Origin: Pseudonocardia sp. DSM 110487
GTDB taxonomy: Bacteria > Actinomycetota > Actinomycetes > Mycobacteriales > Pseudonocardiaceae
Reading direction: 5' to 3'
Assembly (NCBI RefSeq): GCF_019468565.1
Contig: NZ_CP080521.1
Coordinates: 62,001-126,000 of the forward strand
DNA length: 64,000 nt
Part shown: positions 25,259 to 33,306 of the stretch, one piece after another
How positions within the stretch are numbered: the stretch's first letter is position 1
How the letters are laid out: every line of letters begins with the position of its first letter
The notes under the pieces: generated by a model
Told to the model about the DNA's origin: nothing
Seen by the model: the letters and a program-made list of their open reading frames with translations, nothing else
Database searches by the model: none
Translations under genes and position numbers: made by a program

Positions 25259-25576
25259 GTGCCGATCCAGACCGCCCTGCTCGCCTACCGCATCTCCGCA
25301 TGGGTCACCGGCGTCGGACTCCTCGTCCTCGTGCTGATCGCCATGCCGATGAAGTACATCTTCGGGCAGCCGCAGCTGGTGGCGGTCGTGGGCGTCACCC
25401 ACGGCTTCCTCTACATGATCTACATCGTCTGCACGCTGCTGCTGGCCGAGCGGGGGCGGTGGAAGCCGCTCGACGCCCTGCTCATCCTCGTGGCAGGCAC
25501 GATCCCGGTGGCGTCGTTCATCGCCGAGCGCCGGGTCACCCAGCGGGTGCGGGCCGGTCAGTCCCCGGTCAGCTAG
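25259..25576 (+). CDS. DUF3817 membrane protein
   Basis: The 105-residue protein has three predicted membrane helices and the conserved DUF3817 pattern AYRISAWVTGVGLLVLVL, VTHGFLYMIYIV and GTIPVASFIAERRV. The domain is of unknown function and is widespread in Actinobacteria, where it accompanies LprD-like proteins as here. The GTG follows the partner gene's stop by 7 nt. Its end overlaps the convergent DUF2470 gene by four bases inside the sequence CTAGCTAG, so the two stop codons share bases. Confidence 0.88.
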   Translation: MPIQTALLAYRISAWVTGVGLLVLVLIAMPMKYIFGQPQLVAVVGVTHGFLYMIYIVCTLLLAERGRWKPLDALLILVAGTIPVASFIAERRVTQRVRAGQSPVS

Positions 25577-26382
25577 CTAGCGGGTCTGCTTCCGCCGAGC
25601 GGGTCGACGTCCACGCCGCGCCGCATCGGGCACCCGATCAGGTGCTGCATCTGCGTGCGCAGCTCCTCCACCGTGGTGGCCTGCTCGGGCCACGCGATCC
25701 GCACGTCGTGGTCGCGGCCCGGCGCCTCGAGCCGCAGGCGCAGGCCGTACCGGTCCATCCCGAGTGGGCGCAGCCGTGCCTCGCGCAGGTCGCGCAGAGC
25801 GGGCGGCAGGTGCCTGGTGAGGACGTCGAGGACGTCCGGGTGCGAATCCTCGAGGTGGGCGAGCCAGTGGCCCTCGTAGCGGCAGAACGGGTCCGGCCAT
25901 GCGGCGGCCAGGTCGACGGGGGTGAGTGCGGCGGTGCCCTCGGCGTCGGACAGCACGGCCGATCCCGGGTCGAGGCGCACGAGGGTGGCGCCGTGGCCCA
26001 GCCGCAGCAGGTCGGCGTGCGGGCGCACGTCAGCGACCTGCAGCGCGATGCGCCTGGCGATGTCGGGCTCCGGCACCCGCAGCCGGCCCGTGATCCACAG
26101 CAGCCCGCGGACGGGCTCCCTGAGGTCGACGGGGGCGTGGTCGGTGATCTCGAGCATCGCCGCGAACTCGCCGCCGGGCGCACTCCGGATCGCGTCGAGT
26201 ACGGGCTCGTCGTCGTGCAGCAGCAGCACCGCGGAACCGTCTGCGCGCACGTGGTGCACGAGAGGAACGGCCTGGGGTGCGCCGGTGCCGACGAGGCTCG
26301 CCGTTCCGCCGCGGGCGGCGACGCTACGGGCGCGCTCGGCAGCCGACGGAGCGGGCGGTCGGCGGGGCCGGGTGGATCCCAA
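25573..26382 (-). CDS. DUF2470/HugZ-like heme-associated protein
   Basis: The 269-residue protein has an N-terminal split-barrel-like region (LVHHVRADGSAVLLLHDD, LLWITGRLRVPEPD) resembling pyridoxamine-phosphate-oxidase folds. A C-terminal DUF2470 domain follows (HLEDSHPDVLDVLTRHLP, GMDRYGLRLRLE). This layout occurs in heme-binding or heme-degrading HugZ-like proteins. A DtxR/IdeR-type iron box lies just upstream at 26400-26418, so iron-repressed expression is expected. The start is a TTG at 26382 with a strong GGAGG (complement of 26390-26394) at 7-nt spacing. Confidence 0.82.
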   Translation of the reverse strand: MGSTRPRRPPAPSAAERARSVAARGGTASLVGTGAPQAVPLVHHVRADGSAVLLLHDDEPVLDAIRSAPGGEFAAMLEITDHAPVDLREPVRGLLWITGRLRVPEPDIARRIALQVADVRPHADLLRLGHGATLVRLDPGSAVLSDAEGTAALTPVDLAAAWPDPFCRYEGHWLAHLEDSHPDVLDVLTRHLPPALRDLREARLRPLGMDRYGLRLRLEAPGRDHDVRIAWPEQATTVEELRTQMQHLIGCPMRRGVDVDPLGGSRPAS

Positions 26383-26399
26383 CAGGACACCTCCGTGAC

Positions 26400-26418
26400 T
26401 TAGGTGAGCCTAAGCTAT
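26400..26418. promoter_or_regulatory. DtxR/IdeR-type iron box
   Basis: The 19-bp sequence TTAGGTGAGCCTAAGCTAT matches TWAGGTWAGSCTWACCTWA at 16 of 19 positions, and the core CTTAGG-TGAG-CCTAAG is a perfect 6-bp dyad. It lies 18 bp upstream of the TTG of the DUF2470 gene. Fe2+-loaded DtxR/IdeR would repress that gene. The rightward gene at 26500 is 80 bp away and may also be affected. Confidence 0.8.
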
Positions 26419-26499
26419 AGGCCGCTCCGGCAGGTGTCCAGGGCGCGAACCTACGGCCGCTGTCACACGGCCGAAGCCCACCCGTTAGCGTCTGTGACC

Positions 26500-27378
26500 G
26501 TGACGACGGCGGCTGGTGCGGATCCATGGGCCATCCCACCGCTCTTCGCGCAGCTGGTCGATGACATCAGCCTGCTGCAGCCGCGGTCGGTGGCGCCCGG
26601 CGTGGACGCCGTCGTATCGCGGTACCTGAGCGAACGGGACGGCCGGTACGGCGGTCTCGTCGGGCAGCTCGTCTGCCCGGTGTCGCGGCTTCCCGCGCTG
26701 GTCCAGGAGCTGGCCCGGTCGGTGCCGACGCGCCCTGTCGACGTGTCGCTCGTGGTCGACACCGGGCTCGGGGCCGTGCCGAAGGCGCTCTCCATGGTCT
26801 TCTCGCGCTCGAGCCTCCTGACGCCCCGCACCGTCGAGACCGCGGCGCCACCGGACGTCGACGCGATCTGGCTGGAGCGGGTGTCGGAGTTCGTGCCAGA
26901 GGACGTCGTGGCCGTGGTCGAGCCTCGCAGGCCTGCGGGCTTCGAGCCCGCTGACATCAGTGCGTGGCTTGGCGCCGTGCGCCGCGTCGCCGAGCACGGG
27001 TGCGCGCCGAAGCTGCGCTGCGGCGGCCCCCGCGCCTCCGACGTGCCGTCGGTCGCGGAGGTGGAGGAGTTCCTGCACGTGGTCGTCGACACCGGGCGGC
27101 CGTTCACCACGCTCGGGCTGCGTCAGGTCGTCCGCAGCGAGCAGGACGAGCAGCGCCGCCACGGCATCCTCAACCTGCTGGTGGGCGTCGCACGGGCGCT
27201 GGGTGGCGGCGACGTCCGCGAGGCGCTCGAGTCCAGCGATGGCGCGGGCCTCGCGCGAGAGCTCACGGGACTGTCCGAGCGCGCTGTCAAGGGCGTGCGC
27301 GGGCTCCTGTCGCGTTGCGGCGCCGACCCCGAGCCCGTGCCGGCCACCCAGCTGGCAGGCCTCGGCCTGCTCACCTGA
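26500..27378 (+). CDS. Conserved protein of unknown function
   Basis: The 292-residue soluble protein has no signal peptide, membrane helix or motif I can name. It reads as a regular alpha/beta domain (SLVVDTGLG, DVVAVVEPRR, KLRCGGPRASDVPSVAEVEE) with a helical C-terminus rich in Gly and Leu. The spacing of strands and a CGGP turn suggest a TIM-barrel-like fold, but that is a guess. GTG 26500 is chosen because TAGCGT at 26486-26491 would start a leaderless transcript there; GTG 26494 is an alternative. Confidence 0.65.
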   Translation: MTTAAGADPWAIPPLFAQLVDDISLLQPRSVAPGVDAVVSRYLSERDGRYGGLVGQLVCPVSRLPALVQELARSVPTRPVDVSLVVDTGLGAVPKALSMVFSRSSLLTPRTVETAAPPDVDAIWLERVSEFVPEDVVAVVEPRRPAGFEPADISAWLGAVRRVAEHGCAPKLRCGGPRASDVPSVAEVEEFLHVVVDTGRPFTTLGLRQVVRSEQDEQRRHGILNLLVGVARALGGGDVREALESSDGAGLARELTGLSERAVKGVRGLLSRCGADPEPVPATQLAGLGLLT

Positions 27379-27417
27379 CGTTCCGCGAGTCGCGCTCTGG
27401 GTGCGGGTGAGTCGGGG

Positions 27418-27960
27418 TCATGCCTCCCCGAGGACCTCGTCCAGCGCCTCGCCCACTCGTTGCGCGCACACCTCGGGGGACAGCCCGCCCACGCCCGTGC
27501 CGAGGCCGGGCATGGCGATCGTGTGCACCTCGTCGCGGACCGGGGTGCCCTCGGGCAGTGAGCCGTCGCGCCAGAGCCGCAACACCGCGCCGGCCGCGGC
27601 GCGGGCGGCGTCGCCGTCGGGTGGGAGCCGCTGGCCGGGCCTGCTCATCGTCGGCGCGCTCACCAGCCAGGCCGGGTGCTCGACACCGGTCGGCACGATC
27701 ACGGCCTCGCCGACGGGCAGCTCCCCGCCGGACGCCGCGCGCACCCGCTCGGAGATGCCGGGGAACCAGCGCGCGTACACGGCGTCGATGCCACCGCCCA
27801 TGATCCCGAGCGAGTTGGCGGGGCTCACCACGGCGTCGACGGCCACGTCCGTGATCGGGCCCTCGTGCACGACGAGCCCGGCGCGGCCCTCCGCGAGCGC
27901 GCGCCATGCCCGCGCCATCGGAGTGTCAACGGCCACCAGCACCAGCGTCAGGCTGCCCAT
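27418..27960 (-). CDS. Macro-domain protein
   Basis: The 180-residue protein is a single macro domain. The ADP-ribose-binding motifs are VDAVVSPANSLGIMGGGID (asparagine and glycine loop) and the phosphate loop MPGLGTGVGG. Stand-alone macro domains remove or bind ADP-ribose or process O-acetyl-ADP-ribose. No ADP-ribosyltransferase toxin lies nearby, so a DarTG-type role is unlikely. The promoter is likely leaderless (TACTGT, 6 nt upstream) and overlaps that of pheA. Confidence 0.88.
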   Translation of the reverse strand: MGSLTLVLVAVDTPMARAWRALAEGRAGLVVHEGPITDVAVDAVVSPANSLGIMGGGIDAVYARWFPGISERVRAASGGELPVGEAVIVPTGVEHPAWLVSAPTMSRPGQRLPPDGDAARAAAGAVLRLWRDGSLPEGTPVRDEVHTIAMPGLGTGVGGLSPEVCAQRVGEALDEVLGEA

Positions 27961-27966
27961 GCCCCC

Positions 27967-27976
27967 ACAGTAGGGT
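27967..27976. promoter_or_regulatory. Overlapping divergent -10 hexamers of the macro-domain and pheA genes
   Basis: On the plus strand TAGGGT (27971-27976) lies 7 nt before the pheA GTG. On the minus strand TACTGT (27972-27967) lies 6 nt before the macro-domain ATG. The hexamers share two bases, and the whole intergenic space is 23 bp, so both transcripts would be leaderless and their open complexes mutually exclusive. Confidence 0.5.
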
Positions 27977-27983
27977 CGCCTGC

Positions 27984-28928
27984 GTGACCCGCATCGCGTT
28001 CCTCGGGCCGCGCGCCACCTTCACCGAGCAGGCACTGCGGTCCATGCCCGAGGCCGCGGGCGCCGAGCTCGTGCCCTCCACCGGATCCCCGGCCGTGCTG
28101 GCCGCCGTGCGGGACGGTTCGGCCGACCTCGGCTGCGTCCCGATCGAGAACTCCGTGGAGGGTGCGGTTCCCGCCGTGCTCGACGGCCTGGTCGCCGACC
28201 CGCCGCTGGTGATCGTGCGGGAGGCGATGCTCGCCGTCCGGTTCGCGCTGCTGGTGCGGCCGGGCACGCGTCTTGCCGACGTGCGCACGGTCGCGTCCCA
28301 CCCGCACGGCATCGCGCAGACCCGGGAGTGGATCGCCGCCCAGTTGCCCGAAGCCGACGTCCTGCTGTCGGCCTCGACGTCCGAGGCGGCGGCGCAGGTG
28401 GCCCGGGGCGAGTTCGACGCGGCCGTCTCGGCGCCGCTGGCCGCCGAGCAGCACGGCCTCGAGATCATCGCCGACGACATCGCCGACAACGCGGGTGCGA
28501 TCACCCGGTTTGCGCTCGTCTCCCCGCCGGGGCCGCCACCCGCGCCCACCGGGCACGACCGCACCTCGCTCGCCGCCACCACGCAGAACCGTCCCGGCGC
28601 GCTGCTCGGCCTGCTCACGGAGCTCGCCGTGCGTGGAATCGACCTCACGCGCATCGAGTCCAGGCCGATCAAGGACCGGCACGCCGAGTACTGGTTCCAC
28701 CTCGACTGCACCGGGCACGTCGCCGAGCCGGCCATGGGCGAGGCGCTCGCCGCGCTGCACCGCAGGTGCGATCGCGTGCGGTTCCTCGGCTCGTACCCGC
28801 GTGCCGGCAACGGCGCGTCGACGGCGGCCCCGAGCACGTCGCCGCTGCCGATCGGGGGCGCGGACGCGGAGCAGTTCACGGCTGCACAGAAGTGGCTCGA
28901 CGGATTGCGCGCGGGGGGTACTGCATGA
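27984..28928 (+). CDS. pheA: Prephenate dehydratase
   Basis: The 314-residue protein has the dehydratase domain (ATFTEQALR, VPIENSVEGAV, the TRF catalytic motif in NAGAITRFALV). The C-terminal ACT regulatory domain has GALLGLLTELAVRGIDLTR and the phenylalanine-binding ESRP motif. It converts prephenate to phenylpyruvate for phenylalanine synthesis and should be feedback-inhibited by Phe. The GTG at 27984 fits a leaderless start. The stop overlaps the ATG of a histidine phosphatase, the same order as Rv3838c-Rv3837c in M. tuberculosis. Confidence 0.95.
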   Translation: MTRIAFLGPRATFTEQALRSMPEAAGAELVPSTGSPAVLAAVRDGSADLGCVPIENSVEGAVPAVLDGLVADPPLVIVREAMLAVRFALLVRPGTRLADVRTVASHPHGIAQTREWIAAQLPEADVLLSASTSEAAAQVARGEFDAAVSAPLAAEQHGLEIIADDIADNAGAITRFALVSPPGPPPAPTGHDRTSLAATTQNRPGALLGLLTELAVRGIDLTRIESRPIKDRHAEYWFHLDCTGHVAEPAMGEALAALHRRCDRVRFLGSYPRAGNGASTAAPSTSPLPIGGADAEQFTAAQKWLDGLRAGGTA

Positions 28929-29557
28929 GCGGCGTACGTCTCGTCATGGCGCGGCACGGGGAGACCGCGGCGAACGTGCAGCACATGCTCGACACCCGCC
29001 CGCCGGGCCTGCCGCTGAACGAGCGGGGACATACGCAGGCGGCCGCGCTCGGCGCGCGGCTCGCCGCCGATCCGGTCAGCGCGGTGCACGCATCGGTGGC
29101 GGTGCGGGCTCAACAGACCGCGGCGCCGGTCGCCGCTGCCCACGGCCTGGACGTCAGGGTGGTCGACGGCGTCCACGAGGTGTTCTGCGGCGAGCTCGAA
29201 GGCCGCTCCGGCCGGGCGGCCCTCGAGCGCTTCATGGCCGTCTACGAGGCGTGGTGGGCCGGAGACCTGGACGCCCGGCTCCCCGGCGGCGAGTCGGCCC
29301 GCGACGTACGCGACCGGTTCCTGCCCGCACTCGACGGCATCCTCGACGGCGCGAGCGGCGACATCGTGCTCGTGAGCCACGGCGCCGCGATCCGCCTCGC
29401 CGCGGCCGCACTGCTCGGCGACACCGCGGAGACGCGCTTCCTGCCCAACACCGGCCTCGTGGTGCTGCGCCCCGACGGTGACGGCTGGGCGCTGGAGCAC
29501 TGGGACGGCGCCATGCCCGTCGCCGGTGACGTCACCGCGGGCGGCACGCCGGCCTGA
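28925..29557 (+). CDS. Histidine phosphatase family protein
   Basis: The 210-residue protein has the phosphohistidine motif MARHGETAAN near the N-terminus, the conserved glutamate in GELEGRSG and the second catalytic histidine in LVSHGAAIRL. It belongs to the phosphoglycerate-mutase-like phosphatases. Homologues beside pheA in mycobacteria are of the Rv3837c type, whose substrate remains unsettled in my knowledge. Its ATG lies inside the pheA stop (ATGA), so expression is coupled. Confidence 0.9.
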   Translation: MSGVRLVMARHGETAANVQHMLDTRPPGLPLNERGHTQAAALGARLAADPVSAVHASVAVRAQQTAAPVAAAHGLDVRVVDGVHEVFCGELEGRSGRAALERFMAVYEAWWAGDLDARLPGGESARDVRDRFLPALDGILDGASGDIVLVSHGAAIRLAAAALLGDTAETRFLPNTGLVVLRPDGDGWALEHWDGAMPVAGDVTAGGTPA

Positions 29558-29641
29558 TCGCGGTTCGGTCGCCGGGTCCACATCTCAGCTTCATCACAGC
29601 AAGTGGTTGCCATGGTGTTCCGCGCAACCGACCGAGGGTGG

Positions 29642-30682
29642 ATGTTGAGCAGCACAGTGGACGCACCGACGCGACGCACGGCTGCCCGCTTGGACTGGGT
29701 CGACGCCGCGAAGGGCATGTCGATCCTCCTCGTCGTGGCCCATCACATCGTGTGGTTCATGGAGAGATCCGGGCAGGCGCCGAGTGCCGTCGTCACCGCC
29801 AACGAGGCGCTGGCCTCGCTCCGCATGCCCCTCTTCTTCCTGGCATCGGGGTTGCTCGCCGCCGGCCCCCTCGCGGCGCCGTGGCGGGCGGTGCTGCACA
29901 AGCGCGTCGCGTTCTTCCTCTACCTGTACGCGATCTGGACGATCATCCGGTTCACCTTCTTCGCCACGGTCGTGCCGCCCGATGTGGACCCGGACGGGTC
30001 GGCCGACCCGCTCGCGTTCGTGCTGGCGTTGCTGCTGCCCGGCCCGAGCATGTGGTTCCTGTACGCGCTCGCCGTGTTCGCCGTGGTGACCAAGCTCGCG
30101 CGCCCCCTTCCGGTCTGGCTGCAGCTGGGCGTGACGGGGACGCTGTCGGCGCTGGTCGGAGCCGAGATGGTGGATTTCGGCGACACACGCTGGACCTACA
30201 TGTCGCGGTTCCTGTTCTTCTTCCTGCTCGGCTGCCACGCCCGGGAGTTCGTGGAGCGGTTGGCGCGGGCCACCAGCCTCCTGTGGGTCGTGGCCGGAGC
30301 CGCGACGTGCGTCGGGGCCGCGGTCGGGGCGGTCGCGTTCGGGCTCAGGACGATTCCCGGGATCGCGCTCGCCCTGCAATGTCTCGCGGTCGGGTCGGGC
30401 GTGCTGTTCGCAGCGTGGATCGCGCAGTACCGGATCGGCCGGCCGCTCGTGGTGCTGGGCACCCAGACCCTGCCGATCTACCTGATCCACATGATGTGGC
30501 TGGCCGCGATCATGATCGGGGTGCGGTACGTCGCGCTTCCGGTCGCGGCGGCGTACGCGCTGCCGTTCGTGCTGGTGCTGGTCCTGACGGCCCTCTCGCT
30601 GCTCACCCACCGGGCGCTGACGGCGCTGGGTGCGACGTGGCTGTTCGCCCTGCCCTCGCGGCTGGCCTACCGGGTCTCGTAG
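29642..30682 (+). CDS. Acyltransferase_3-type membrane protein
   Basis: The 346-residue polytopic protein has about ten membrane helices. It carries the acyltransferase_3 start RLDWVDAAKGMSILLVVAHH with a candidate catalytic histidine, and the family-typical SLRMPLFFLASGLL after the first helices. Such proteins O-acylate envelope sugars or lipids. The ATG at 29642 is preferred because the domain begins soon after; GTG 29603 would add 13 residues. It interrupts the otherwise mycobacteria-like order between the phosphatase and the metallopeptidase genes. Confidence 0.85.
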   Translation: MLSSTVDAPTRRTAARLDWVDAAKGMSILLVVAHHIVWFMERSGQAPSAVVTANEALASLRMPLFFLASGLLAAGPLAAPWRAVLHKRVAFFLYLYAIWTIIRFTFFATVVPPDVDPDGSADPLAFVLALLLPGPSMWFLYALAVFAVVTKLARPLPVWLQLGVTGTLSALVGAEMVDFGDTRWTYMSRFLFFFLLGCHAREFVERLARATSLLWVVAGAATCVGAAVGAVAFGLRTIPGIALALQCLAVGSGVLFAAWIAQYRIGRPLVVLGTQTLPIYLIHMMWLAAIMIGVRYVALPVAAAYALPFVLVLVLTALSLLTHRALTALGATWLFALPSRLAYRVS

Positions 30683-30691
30683 GAGTTCCGC

Positions 30692-31036
30692 TCAGCCCCA
30701 GCCGAGCTCGTGCAAGGTCGCCTCGGCGATCCCGAAGTGGTGCGCCACCTCGTGCACGACCGTGACGGCGACCTCGTGCACCACGTCGTCCTCGGTGTCA
30801 CAGACGTCGAGGATCGCGTCCTGGTAGATCGTGATCCGGTCCGGCAACTCGCCGCCGTAGCTCGACGTGCGCTCGGTGAGCGCCACGCCCTCGTAGAGCC
30901 CCAGCAGCTCGGGATCGGTGTCGTGGCGGGCGTCGACGAGCACCACGACGTTGTCCATCGCGGCGGTGAGCTCGGGCGGGATGGTGTCGAGGGCATCCGC
31001 GACGAGCTCCTCGAACTGCCGCCGGTTCATGTCCAC
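30692..31036 (-). CDS. Minimal zincin metallopeptidase (DUF1025/Rv3836-like)
   Basis: The 114-residue protein contains VVHEVAHHFGI, the zinc-binding HExxHH core, and the preceding segment ITIYQDAIL typical of the zincin_1 family. Its small size is normal for this family. Its substrate is unknown. It follows the septum-formation gene on the same strand by 43 bp, as in M. tuberculosis (Rv3835-Rv3836). GTG 31036 and ATG 31030 are both possible starts. Confidence 0.88.
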   Translation of the reverse strand: MDMNRRQFEELVADALDTIPPELTAAMDNVVVLVDARHDTDPELLGLYEGVALTERTSSYGGELPDRITIYQDAILDVCDTEDDVVHEVAVTVVHEVAHHFGIAEATLHELGWG

Positions 31037-31079
31037 CGGTGGATACTCGCACCGCCGCCGGCGACGGTGGCGGCGCCCG

Positions 31080-32525
31080 TTACTGGCCCGCCACGGGGGC
31101 GGTCGGGGACACGCTCACCACCGGCGGCTGGGGCTGCTCGGGTTCCTCGGGACGCTCCGGGGCGGGCGGGGTCGTGGCGGTGGGCCGTGCCGGCTCCTCG
31201 GGACGCTCCGGCTCGACGGGCGCGCTCGTCGGTGCGGGCGTCGGCGTCGCCGTGGGGAGCTCCTCGGCGGGCGGCCCGTCGGTGGGCGGCGCCTGCGTGC
31301 TCGGGGCGGGGGACCCAGGCGTGTTGGTGGCAGGCGGAGCCGGCTCGTCGCCCACCACGACGTCGCCCTTCACCGGGCCGGTGACGGGCGCGAACCCGCT
31401 CCGGTCCGGCAGGAGCGCCGCGAGGTTGCAGTTGACCTTGCGGGTGCCGGCGTTCCAGGACGTCTCGGTGATGTTGTCCCAGTAGACGGTGAGGCCCTTG
31501 TCCGAGATCGCGTCGGCACTGCCCGCGTACTCGTTGGCGATCTTCGCGCACTGGGGCTGCAGGAAAGCGTCCTGGTCGCCGACCGCGGGGAAGGCGTCGC
31601 GGAACTTCTCGGAGAGCTCCACGATCCCGACCGTCTCGACGGCGTGCGGCCCCGAGCAGTCCACGGGGTCGCCGATCGTGCGGCCGTCGATGGCGAGGCA
31701 GGTGCCCGGGTCGTGGACCGCGGCCTGCTCGGACTCGGCGGCACGGCCGGCGAGCGGGAGGAGCGCGCCGGACCGGGACGCGCTCTGCACGCCGCACCGC
31801 AGCTCACGGTCGCCGTCGGCCCACTTGGACGGCGAGGGCTTCAGCGCGCCGACGCGGAAGCGGCCGTCCGGGTCGAACCTGCCGCCCAGGTAGTCGAGAA
31901 CGACCGGCTGGCACCGTTCGTTGACCAGCTGGCGCCACTGACGGTCGTCCGGCAGCGCCATGTCGCTTGCGAGCGCGACGGAGCCGGCCTGCTCGAACAG
32001 GTGGGGCTGCGTGCAGTCGACGACCTCGGTGTCGGCGGCGTCGGGACGTGACCACATGAGGCAGGTGCCCGGCGTGGCCGGGGGCGGGGGGACCTCACGC
32101 GCGCTCGACCCGGCTGCCGCCGGGAGTGCCGCGAGGGTGCCCAGAACGGGCACGGTGGCGCCGGCGAACGAGTCGAGGGTGGCGACGCCCAGCATGGTGA
32201 GCGAGCCGATGAGGACGCCGAGGACCATGCGCCGCACCAGCCGCGGCTCGGGGGTACGCGACGCTGCTGGCGGTGGGGGCGCCGGTTGCGCCGACGGCGT
32301 CGGGACGCCGTGGCGTCCGGTGCGGGTGCCGCCGGCATCGCCGAACGCCGCGGCGCGCGCGGCGGCGAGGCGGTTGACGTTGGGCACGACGACGGTGGGC
32401 GCGTCGCCCGGACGCGGAGCAGGCTGAAGGCGCGGTGCACCTGCCTGCTGCGGCGTATGGGGCCGGCCGTGGGGAGCGGTCAGTCGGTCCATGTCGGCCG
32501 TCATCATGCCGTTACCTGCGGTCAC
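31080..32525 (-). CDS. Septum-formation family membrane protein (Rv3835-like)
   Basis: The 481-residue protein has a proline-rich cytoplasmic N-terminus and one membrane helix (about residues 102-122). Two extracytoplasmic septum-formation domains each open with PGTC and VDCxxPH (PGTCLMW/VDCTQPHLFE and PGTCLAID/VDCSGPHAVE) and contain further cysteines, probably in disulfides. A Pro/Thr/Glu-rich tail of about 100 residues may span the peptidoglycan. The family is linked to division in actinobacteria by name, though biochemical function is not established. The start is uncertain because ATGs at 32507 and 32504 are also possible. Confidence 0.85.
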   Translation of the reverse strand: MTAGNGMMTADMDRLTAPHGRPHTPQQAGAPRLQPAPRPGDAPTVVVPNVNRLAAARAAAFGDAGGTRTGRHGVPTPSAQPAPPPPAASRTPEPRLVRRMVLGVLIGSLTMLGVATLDSFAGATVPVLGTLAALPAAAGSSAREVPPPPATPGTCLMWSRPDAADTEVVDCTQPHLFEQAGSVALASDMALPDDRQWRQLVNERCQPVVLDYLGGRFDPDGRFRVGALKPSPSKWADGDRELRCGVQSASRSGALLPLAGRAAESEQAAVHDPGTCLAIDGRTIGDPVDCSGPHAVETVGIVELSEKFRDAFPAVGDQDAFLQPQCAKIANEYAGSADAISDKGLTVYWDNITETSWNAGTRKVNCNLAALLPDRSGFAPVTGPVKGDVVVGDEPAPPATNTPGSPAPSTQAPPTDGPPAEELPTATPTPAPTSAPVEPERPEEPARPTATTPPAPERPEEPEQPQPPVVSVSPTAPVAGQ

Positions 32526-32674
32526 GTCCAGAGGTCGGGGTCGATCTGCGCGACCATCGGTCGTTGGCGTGCTGCGAGCGTCAGCGTTTGCCGGTGGATG
32601 GTGTCCCGGTACGGTTCGGCGCGCGGGACGGACCTGTCACCGGCCCGGGAGCGCAGCCGAAGGGGGGACGAGCG

Positions 32675-33301
32675 GTGCCCGAGGACAAGACCGATGGCGA
32701 CGGTGGGCCGGACGAGCAGCCCGACGGCGCACCGGCACCGGAAGAAGGTAGCCGCGGCCGGATGCGCTTCCAGGACGAGACCACGACCCCGCGCGAGCCC
32801 ACGCTCGCCGAGCGCCGCGCCCGTGAGGTCGCGGAACGCCGGGCGGAGGAGGCCGAGCGCCAGGAGGCCGAGGAACGGGAGCGCTCCGCGCGCAAACGCA
32901 AGCGGATCCTGATCGGCACCGGCGTCACCGTCGGCGTGGTCGCGCTGATCGCCATCGGGTATTCGGTGGTGCAGTCCGACGACGAGGTGCAGGCCCAGTG
33001 CGTCGACGAGGAGGGTGTGATCGTCGACGACTCGAACTGCGCCACCCCGGCCGCCTCCAGCACCACCCACTACGGGGGCGGCTTCTACCCGATCTTCATC
33101 GGCGGTGGCGGCCGGCAGTACCACTACACCTACGGCGGCAGCGGAAGCATCGGCCAGCGCGTGCAGGGCGGCACGACGACGGTGCCGAGGGAGGGCACCC
33201 GCGTCACCACCTCGTCGGGCAAGACGGTCTCGTCCGGCAGCAGCAGTGTGTCGCGGGGTGGGCTCGGGGTCTCCGGCGGCGGCTCGAGCAGCGGGTCCTA
33301 G
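32675..33301 (+). CDS. Single-span membrane protein with a Gly/Ser-rich exterior (YgiB/DUF1190-like position)
   Basis: The 208-residue protein has a highly charged Glu/Arg helical N-terminus, the basic stop KRKR and one membrane helix (about residues 77-96). Its external part has a likely disulfide pair (CVDEEGVIVDDSNC) and a Gly/Ser/Thr-rich region (GGFYPIFIGGGG, YHYTYGG). The extracytoplasmic pattern and position before a glutathionylspermidine-synthase-like gene and DUF350 recall the YgiB/YjfM-YgiC/YjfC-YjfL sets of enterobacteria. Homology to DUF1190 is not certain by eye. AGGGGGG precedes the GTG. Confidence 0.7.
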   Translation: MPEDKTDGDGGPDEQPDGAPAPEEGSRGRMRFQDETTTPREPTLAERRAREVAERRAEEAERQEAEERERSARKRKRILIGTGVTVGVVALIAIGYSVVQSDDEVQAQCVDEEGVIVDDSNCATPAASSTTHYGGGFYPIFIGGGGRQYHYTYGGSGSIGQRVQGGTTTVPREGTRVTTSSGKTVSSGSSSVSRGGLGVSGGGSSSGS

Positions 33302-33306
33302 TCGTC

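Noticed and set aside
27418..27960. Macro-domain protein as the antitoxin of a DarTG-type system
   Set aside because: No DarT-like ADP-ribosyltransferase gene lies next to it. The neighbours are pheA and an unknown conserved gene.
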